DNA of 64,000 bases from Sipunculus nudus. Its lineage: Eukaryota > Annelida > Sipuncula > Golfingiida > Sipunculidae. How positions within the stretch are numbered: the first letter of the stretch is position 1; each line of letters begins with the position of its first letter. This document shows positions 55,925 to 64,000 of the stretch, piece after piece. Made by a program: the position numbers and the translations under genes. The DNA lies in assembly GCA_026874595.1 (NCBI GenBank), contig CM049309.1, positions 93,398,723 through 93,462,722 on the forward strand. Direction: 5' to 3'. The notes under the pieces are model-generated. The model was not told where the DNA came from, ran no database searches, and saw nothing but the letters and a program-made list of their open reading frames with translations.

Positions 55925-58900
55925 AGCTCAGCTGACTATAAGTCATTTGAGCTATAGTCGTGGTCCTTTGTCCGTCGTCCGTCTGTCCGTCCATCCGTCC
56001 GTAGATGTGGCACATTTTGAAACCGTAAGACCTAGGAATCCAAAATTCGGCATAATGTTAGATGTCCCTAAGATCTCCTACCAAGCCGAAAACTGGGACT
56101 CTGCGACTTTGTTCCTTTGAGAAATTAAGGAAAAACCTCAATATTTTATTAAAAACCTATTTTCAAACTTCAGGACTGCCTAATATCAAAACCACTCATC
56201 TGTTTTCCTCATATATACCATGAATATTCCTCTATATAGTTCCTATGTACATGCAAGAAATTAGGTCTGTATTGTATAATTTAAAAAAGTTATGGGCCCA
56301 AACATATTGCACTTTGTAAAAAATCAGGAAAAATATTTGGTCATTTAACACCAAAAAATGTTAAAGCTAGGGACTTTTTTTCAGTAATATAACTTTAATT
56401 AATCAAAATTTAATTGTATACCCAAAATTAGATCAAAATCTTTTAAATTTTTTAAAATATTAGCAAAAATATAAAATTGGTACCTTAAATTTTGCCCAAA
56501 TGTGACCATGGCACGTTATTTTCTCGTAAGTATATTTAATTTATTTTTCACAGCCGTAAAATACATGTGGTTTTAATCTGTTGAATTATGAAATTTGAAA
56601 GTAAAAGCTTAAAAATTATTCTAATTATTGAAGTTTTTATGCCCCCGCCACAAAGTGGCCGGGGCATATAGTTTTACCCATGTCCGTCATTCCGTCCTTC
56701 CGTCCTTCCGAAATCAAACAGTTGTACGGACTTTTTTTCGCAATGCCTGCAGATATTGGCCTGATTTTTGGTGTGTGGGCAGATATAGACCAGTTACAGA
56801 TTAAGTTCGCGTTTCTTCCCGGTTGACCTACTTTTGACCGTTTTACGGCTCCTAAACTTAGAAAATTTCATGAAAAATAGAAATATTCATGACAGATACA
56901 CATGTACGGACTTTTTTTCGCAGTGCCTGCAGATATTGGCCTGATTTTTAGTGTGTGAGCAGATATAGACCAGTTAACAGATTGAGTTCGTGTTTCGTCC
57001 TGGTTGACCTACTTTTGACCGTTTTACGGCTCCTGAACATAGAAAATTTCATGAAAAATATGAAATTTCATGACAAATACACATGTACTGACTTTTTTTC
57101 GCAGTGCCTGCAGATATTGACCTGATTTTTGGTGTGTGGACAGATATAGACCAGTTACAGATCGAGTTCGTGTTTCGTCCCGGTTGACCTACTTTTGACC
57201 GTTTTACGGCTCCTAAACTTAGAAAATTTCATGAAAAATAGAAATATTCATGACAGATACACATGTACAGACTTTTTTTAGCAATGCCTGCAGATATTGG
57301 CCTGATTTTTGGTGTGTGAGCAGATATAGACCAGTTACAGATTGAGTTTGCGATTCGTCCTGGTTGACCTACTTTTGACCGTTTTACGGCTCCTGAACAT
57401 AGAAAATTTCATGAAAAATATGAAATTTCATGACAAATACACATGTACGGACTTTTTTTCGCAGTGCCTGCAGATATTGGCCTGATTTTTGGTGTGTGGA
57501 CAGATATAGATCAGTTACAGATCGAGTTCGCGTTTCGTCCCGGTTGACCTAAGTTTGACCGTTTTACGGCTCCTAAACTTGGAAATTTTCATGAAAAATA
57601 GAAATATTAATGACAGATACACATGTACGGACTTTTTTTCGCAATGCCTGCAGATATTGGCCTGATTTTTTGGTTGTCGGCAGATATAGACCAGTTTCAG
57701 ATTGAGTTCACGTTTCGTCCCGTTTGACCTATTTTTGACCGTTTTACGGCTCCTAAACTTAGAAAATTTCATGAAAAATAGAAATATTCATGACAGATAC
57801 ACATGTACAGACTTTTTTTCGCAATGCCTGCAGATATTGGCCTAATTTTTGGTGTGTGGGCAGATATAGACCAGTTACAGATGGAGTGCGCGTTTCGTCC
57901 CGGTTGACCTACTTTTGACCGTTTTACGGCTCCTGAACATAGAAAATTTCATGTAAAATATATATTTTCATGACAAATACACTTGTACAGACTTTTCTTG
58001 ACAATACCTGCAGATATTGGCCTGATTTTTGGTGTGTGGGCAGATAATGACCAGTTACAGATCAAGTTCACGTTTTGTCCCAGTTGACTTATTTTTGACC
58101 GTTTGACGGTGCTCTGACATAGAAAATTTCATAAAAAGGTGCACATGTATGGATTTTTTTTTCGCAGTGCCTGCAGATACGGGCCTGATTTTTGGTGTGT
58201 AGGCAGATAATGACCAGTTACAGATCGAGTTCTTGTTTTGTCCCAGTTGACCTACTTTTGACCATTTGACTGCTCCTGAACATAGAAAGTTTCATGAAAA
58301 ATATAAATTTTCATAACAAATGCATATGTACTGACTTTTTTTCCTCAATGCCTGCAGATATCACCCTGATCTTTTTGTGTGGGCAGATAATGACAGTTAC
58401 AGATCGAGTTTGGGTTTCATCCCGGTTGACCTACTTTTGATTGTTTTACGGCTCCTAAACATAGAAAATTTCATGAAAGACAGAAATTTTTATGGAAAAT
58501 GCACATGTATGGACTTTTTTTCACAATGCCTGCATATACTGGCATGATTTTTGGTGTGTTGCTTGATAATGACCCGTTACAGATCGAGTTTGCCTTTTGT
58601 CCTTGTTGACCTACTTTTAACCATACAACACCTCCTGAACTTAAAAAATTTTCCAAATTTTACAAATGTTTCCAATTTGCCCTAGGCGGGGCATTCGTGT
58701 CGTTCCGACACATCTAGTTTTCAAATGCTCTAATGTATTTGCATTTTGTGTATCCAAGACTCCACTCTTGCTCACTACAGCCTTGCCTAGGTAACCTTAT
58801 TAGTGATGCAGCATTGGCAGAACACCCCTGCTGTAATAAACATACACTTATCCTCATGGGCCCTACCCTAACCCCCTCCCCCCCCCCCCCCCACCCATCA

Positions 58901-59750
58901 CCACCATCACCAATTGTATTTCTTTAAATGTTAAGCTGTTTTTGATCGAATGTGCACAACTCTTCTTGGAATATTAATTAAAGAAGTAATCCAAGAGATG
59001 CCATGTTGTTCTGATGTAGCATTTTTAAGAAATTATTTCCTTTTAAATAATTAAACAAAATATAAATTTAAACCCATCAGTAGGCATAATTGATAATATA
59101 TGAAACAAATCATGGATAAATAAAGGTGCAATTTAAAATTGTGAATTCTTGAGTGTTAGTTTCATATATTTATTGCTTTGCAAATTTAAAAAATATATTT
59201 ATAAAAAAAATATATCTGTGTGCATAATGTGATGTTACCTGACTAAATTAAGTTTAAATGTTGATGCAATTTAGATTTGTGAATCAATTTAAATATTCAG
59301 ATATATATAAGATATACTGTCAATATATAGTAAAATTTATAAACTAAAAAAAAAGACTTAACAAAAGAAAAAATAGGATCTAATGCAAATATTTGTTCAT
59401 TATTTTCCTGTCTCAGTAGAATGAAAATTAAAGTTATTTGCTTTGTTTTCCATCTCTATGCCTGTTTTTAAATATTTAAAAATAATTTCATTTAAATTAA
59501 ATTTTATCCTTTACGTATATATGCAGAGGTGCTGTAACTCCCACCAGTCCCTTTAAGCACCATTGAATTTAATTCCATATTCTGTATTTATATCCAAAGG
59601 TGTTGTAACTCCCCCCCCCCCCCCCCCCCAGTCATTGAGCCCTAGTTCCTGAGCACTGAGGATAGTATTTTTATTGCAACTTAAAAAAATCTGTGGTGAT
59701 GCAGTTATAACTGTCAAAACAGCTGAGCGCAGTGACCCATGGGTCCCTTG
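55925..59750 (+). mobile_element. Helitron-like repeat family A, nested in family C and interrupted by family D
   Basis: Head at 55925, GTCC tract 55972-56003, body to 56636, then family D (56637-58716). The body resumes at 'caaatgctctaatg', followed by poly-C runs (58877-58892 and 59611-59629). The tail 'GTGACCCATGGGTCCCTTG' contains the perfect palindrome GACCCATGGGTC and ends at 59750. Confidence 0.8.
56637..58716 (+). mobile_element. Helitron-like repeat family D with an 180-bp tandem core (11 units)
   Basis: Starts '(T)5ATGCCCCCGCC' with hairpin GCCCC-CGCCAC-AAA-GTGGC-CGGGGC, then a (GTCCTTCC) tract. Eleven core units follow, whose 'tacggact' or equivalent starts near 56725, 56905, 57086, 57266, 57446, 57626, 57806, 57986, 58148, 58329 and 58507. 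It ends with GGCGGGGCAT (inverse of the head), the hairpin GTGTCG-TTC-CGACAC and ATCTAG before TTTT. This is the pearl/DINE-1 plan: subterminal inverted repeats, GTCY tract, tandem core, 3' hairpin, CTAG end. Confidence 0.85.
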
Positions 59751-60240
59751 TTCAGCTTTAGCCTTGTGAGCAGGATATCTCCAAAGGTATTCAACAGGAT
59801 AACTTCATTTCTTCAGGGCTGATGCATATTAACAAAATCTCGATCAAGTTTGAAAATGGGTGACCTTGACCAATTTTTCTAGATTTTAGGGCTGAATATA
59901 GAAAAACACTTAGATGCTTACGTATATTTCAGGAACCATTGGGTGGATTTTCACAAAACTTACTGTGACTACTTGGGACTGATGATCTGTACCTGCTGCA
60001 CAAGCTTGGGGGCGCCACATACAATTTCTGATTTTAAATGAATTTTTATTGGATTTTTCAACTTGGGTCTTTTGAGTGGGATATCTCCAAAGGTATTCAA
60101 CATAGTGTTACGGAACCTATTATAAACAGATCACGTATGCATGATGAACACAAATTCTGTAACGGAGATAAAAAAAAATCAGATTCTGTAACACTAGGCA
60201 GCGTGAAATGTCTAGGGGAGTGAATAAAGAAGTCAGTGGT

Positions 60241-62132
60241 TTTTATGCCCCCGCCACAAAGTGGCCGGGGCATATAGTTTTACCCATGTCCGTCATTCCG
60301 TCATTCTGTCATTCCGTCATTCCGAAATCAAACAGTTGTACGGACTTTATTTCGCAATGCCTGCAGATATTGGCCTGATTTTTGGTGTGTGGGCAGATAA
60401 TGACCAGTTACAGATCGAGTTCGCGTTTCGTCCCGGTTGACCTACTTTTGACCGTTTTACGGCCCCTAAACTTAGAAAATTTCATGAAAAATAGAAATTT
60501 TCATGACAAATACACATGTACGGACTTTTTTTCGCAATGCCTGCAGATATTGGCCTGATTTTTGGTGTGTGGGCAGATAATGACCAGTTACAGATTGAGT
60601 TCGCGTTTCGTCCTGGTTGACCTACTTTTGACCGTTTTACTGCTCCTAAACTTAGAAAATTTCATGAAAAATAAAATTTTCATTACAAATACACATGTAC
60701 GGACTTTTTTTCGCAATGCCTGCAGATATTGGCCTGATTTTTGGTGTGTGGGCAGATAATGACCAATTACAGATCGAGTTCGCGTTTCGTTCCGGTTGAC
60801 CTACTTTTGACCGTTTTACGGCTCCTAATCTTAGAAAATTTCATGAAAAATAGAAATTTTCATGACAAATACACATGTACGGACTTTTTTTCACAATGCC
60901 TGCAGATATTGGCCTGATTTTTGGTGTGTGGGCAGATAATGACCAGTTACAGATCGAGTTTGCGTTTCGTCCCGGTTGACCTACTTTTGACCGTATTACG
61001 GCTCCTAAACTTAGAAAATTTCATGAAAAATAGAAATTTTCATGACAAATACACATGTACAGCCACTTTTAGCCCTCAGCTCATAGGCTGATGGGCTATT
61101 TTTGTCACCCAAGCTGTCCGTCTGTCCATCTGTCTGTCCGGTGTCTGTCCATCCGTCCGTCCGTTCCGCGTCTGTTAACTTTTACCTTGTGAGCGGGATA
61201 TCTCTAAAAGGATTCACTGTTGGAATTTTATTTCATCAGTGAAGATGTATATCGATAAAATCTCGGTCAAGTTTGAAGATGGGTGACCTTTACCCATTTT
61301 TCTACATTTTATAGCTGATTATAGAAAAACACTCAGAAGTTTATATCTCAGGAACCATTGTGTGGATTTTCACAAAACTTACTATGATCATTGGGACTGA
61401 TGGTCTGTATGTGCTGCACAATTTTGGTGGCGCCATCTGCAATTTCTGATTTTTTAATGAAATTTTATTGGATTTTTTCAATTTTGGCCTTTTGTGCAGG
61501 ATATCTCCAAAGGTATTCAACACAGGAACTTCATTTCTTCAGTGCTATTGCATTATATTTACAAAATCTTGGTCAAGTTCAAAGATGGGTGATCTTGACC
61601 TACTTTTCAAGGTCACAGAGCTTAGTATAGAAAAAAACTTAGGAGCTTATTTCTCAGGAAGCATTTGGTGGATTGTTATGAAACATGGTATATGCCTCTC
61701 CAATTTAAATTTATAAATGATTATCAACTTTTGCTAATATTCTAGTTTCGTAATACAATGCTTACAGATACTGGCCTAATTTTAAGTCTGTGGGCGCATA
61801 ATGACCACTTACAGATAGAGTTCGCGTTTCGTCCCAGTTTACCTATTTTTCACCATATGACAGATCCTGAACATAGAAAATTTCATGAAAGACAGAAATT
61901 TTCATGAAAAATGCACATATATGGACTTTTTTTCACAATGCCTGCAGATACTGGCCTGATTTTTGGTGTGTTGCTTGATAATGACCCTTTTCAGATCGAG
62001 TTTGCATTTTGCCCTTGTTGACCTACTTTTGACCATACAACACTTCCTGAATTTAAAAAATTTTACAAAATTTTACAAATGATTCTAATTTGCCCCAGGC
62101 GGGGGCATTCGTGTCGTTCCGACACATCTAGT
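60241..62132 (+). mobile_element. Helitron-like repeat family D, second copy, split by family C
   Basis: Same head (60243) and tail (hairpin GTGTCGTTCCGACAC, CTAG at 62127-62130) as the first copy. Four complete 180-bp core units start near 60339, 60519, 60698 and 60878. A family C copy (61067-61740) then sits in the T run of the next unit, which resumes at about 61744 and is followed by a final unit. Head ATGCCCCCGCC and tail GGCGGGGGCAT are exact inverses over 11 bases. Confidence 0.83.
61067..61743 (+). mobile_element. Helitron-like repeat family C, innermost copy
   Basis: Head 'agccctcagctcataggctgatgggct', GTCC/GTCT tract (61107-61173), body as in the outer family C copy, and the end TAATATTCTAG at about 61740. 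The tail lacks the GGCTGAGGGCT segment of the outer copy, so it ends in a variant form. It interrupts a core unit of family D within a T run. Confidence 0.75.
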
Positions 62133-63166
62133 TTTGTTAACAAATAACTATAATTTATTCTTAAAACAACCCTAACATTACAATACACTAAATCAATACA
62201 ATTTTACAGTAAAACAGCCGTACAGTAACAAGTCAATACAATCACATAGGAAATAATGTGAACAGTACCTGGATACCAACACCGTCACCACAATAAGTTC
62301 CCTAAATGTATACTCTCGGAGAATGACAGTCCAGTGGAAAGTTCTTGCAACAACCCGGAAAGTAAACTGAAGTCCAAATGCATAAAATCCAGGAGAAAGT
62401 CTTTGAAAATCTATAATTGCCGCATTCGTTGGAAAAGGTCCTGACACACGCTTCTGCATCTGCTGGAATCTGCTCTGCTCTCTGCCCTTCCGTTCTAAAA
62501 CACAGTCCCTTTATATACCTTCACACCCCAAGCCGAGAATTTTCAACTTCTCGAACAGTCTATAAGATCTTGCACAACACAGTAAAACACGAGTTTCAGG
62601 AATTCTCTAGAAAGACATGGCCGTGCCTCTACACACTATGGTGTACACGTGATCTCGCCCCAAGCCAGCATAACAACAAGAGTTCAACCAGTACAGATTA
62701 AACATAGAATGTAATACGCAGCCAGACACGAGTGCCACAACATGAGTTACGCCCCAGTCACATAATAAAAAGAGCACCTGTAACAATAGGAACTTCATTT
62801 CTTCATTGCTGATGCATATTAACAAAATTTTGGTCAAGTTTAAAGATGGCTGACCTTGACCTACTTTTCAAGGTCACAGAGCTTAGAATAGAAAAAACTT
62901 AGGAGCTTATTTCTCAGGAACCACAGGACGGATTTTTTTTTAAACATGGTATAATGATATGCCTTGATGATCTCTTAAGTCCTGCATGAGATTGGTCTTA
63001 CCATACTTGCAAAGGTACTACATACCCCTCCAGTTTAAATTTATAACTGAGACACGTACAGATATACATCCATGTGAGAACAAATATTTCATACTTGTTA
63101 CTGTTACCACCTATAAACACTGTTCTTTTGGCTGAGGGCTTTCATCATCATCTGCTGATATTCTAG

Positions 63167-63589
63167 TTGAGACTGTTACCTATAACAACTTTACTAAAAA
63201 AGTTATAAACATATTTTGAATACATTTTGTGATGGGTTAGGTTAACACCAATGGAACTTTTTTTTAGATATGAGGTAACCTGGATCAATATAAAATGGTT
63301 ACATTTGAAGGAATATTAGTCATTATAAAATAAGGCAATTCTTTCTTGTCCATAGAGAGAGAGACTGTCACCATTTAATAGTACTAGGAGAAAAGTACAC
63401 ATTTCCAAACAAGGAGAAAGTATGCCTCACTCCCGTGCATAGTTGTGACCTATTTTATCCACTTGTATTCAGGCAGTTTGAGCCATAACTCTCATCTAGA
63501 AATAATATAATTCCTGGGTTTACGGACACAACCAAAGTTTGACCAGGATCCTAATTTTTTTGGCAGAGGTATGTGCTCTCAGAGTGTTA
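63167..63589. other. Unassigned sequence
   Basis: No gene or repeat family recognised between the end of family C and a family A fragment. Confidence 0.5.
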
Positions 63590-64000
63590 TGCCAGAAATT
63601 AAGTCAGTATTATATAATTTTATAAAGTTATGGGCCAAAACATTTTGGACTTTGTAAAAAATCAGGGAAGATATTTGCATAAACTAAATGAATGTTCTAA
63701 TTTTCTGTATTTGATTCATTCTTATTCTAGGCTATGCTACATTTTAGATTTTGTTTTGTACCACTAGGGTTACAGTGATTAAAGTGCACATTTAATTGTG
63801 TCCACAAAGTGGTGTAATGCTATGAAAGTGTGGATGTTCATCAGATAAGTAATACCTTACTTCAGAAGAGTAAAAACGTCACCAGGTGTGAAATTGACTA
63901 TCAATTCCAGTTATAAAATATAGCTGAGATAGTAATTAGCACAATGATATTGTTTGTCCCTCATTCAGCCAACAGTCTGTATACTTCATTTGAAAAGATG
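63590..64000 (+). mobile_element. Helitron-like repeat family A fragment, cut by the window end
   Basis: 63590-63683 matches the middle of the family A body. From 63684 it matches 46275-46601 with only a few differences, having lost the poly-C region in between. It runs off the window. Confidence 0.75.

Larger units (their letters stand above)
60106..62785 (-). mobile_element. Solo LTR in family C, interrupted by family D
   Basis: On the minus strand it starts TGTTACAGGTGC at 62785 and ends GGTTCCGTAACA at 60106 (TG...CA), with ATAG duplicated on both sides (60102-60105 and 62786-62789). TATATAAAGGGAC at about 62517-62505 is a good TATA box. Without the family D insertion the LTR is about 785 bases. 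No internal retroviral region is present. It is unrelated in sequence to the 796-base LTR at 36593. Confidence 0.72.
55553..63166 (+). mobile_element. Helitron-like repeat family C, one element split by two independent insertions
   Basis: The head (AGCCCTCAGCC... at 55555) has a GTCC tract and the element ends at 63166 with GGCTGAGGGCT (63130-63140, inverse of the head 11-mer) and TGATATTCTAG. Its own sequence is in three parts, 55553-55924, 59751-60105 and 62786-63166, about 1.1 kb in total. They join smoothly once a family A element (55925-59750) and a solo LTR (60106-62785) are removed. No coding capacity. Confidence 0.78.

Overview
This is animal nuclear DNA. It has phased introns with GT/AG borders, long minisatellites, microsatellites, no operons, and several classes of eukaryotic transposon nested in one another. 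The dispersed repeats combine a palindromic head, a GTCC/GTCY tract and a tandem core, and resemble the Helitron-like elements (pearl, DINE-1, HINE type) common in bivalves. A bivalve or other mollusc is therefore the best guess, but this rests on family resemblance and not on a database match.

The main gene is a REXO1 homologue (3'-5' RNA exonuclease 1) on the minus strand. I reconstructed 13 coding exons between 42215 and 9267, all joining in phase to give 1104 residues. They cover an N-terminal CCCH finger, a 587-codon disordered Ser/Lys/His-rich exon, the conserved central region, a Cys/His metal-binding segment, the Exo I motif (LDCEM) and the Exo II motif (LIGHSLESD). The last exon, expected to carry Exo III, is not recognisable and probably lies left of the window, so the last visible intron exceeds 9.2 kb.

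Layout: 1-2870 is a broken LINE; 3100-8950 holds nested Helitron-like repeats and an unidentified ORF, all in the 3' intron of REXO1. REXO1 exons 13 to 2 lie at 9267-25417. The exon 11/12 intron is almost entirely two minisatellites, 45 bp and 54 bp, and the 54-bp one repeats the exon 11 donor site. The 16.7-kb first intron (25418-42106) contains a 64-bp minisatellite, a hAT relic, and a Mutator-like element with 475-bp terminal repeats interrupted by a young LTR element. REXO1 exon 1 is at 42107-42215.

From 42.3 to 48.8 kb there is a fold-back repeat with a hAT-like element inserted in its arm. Two exons of a second, unidentified plus-strand gene encoding a basic low-complexity protein lie at 48806-50470. 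The last 13 kb is repeats only, including a nest in which a Helitron-like element (55553-63166) was entered by another such element and by a solo LTR, each of which was itself entered again. I found no rRNA, tRNA or CRISPR.
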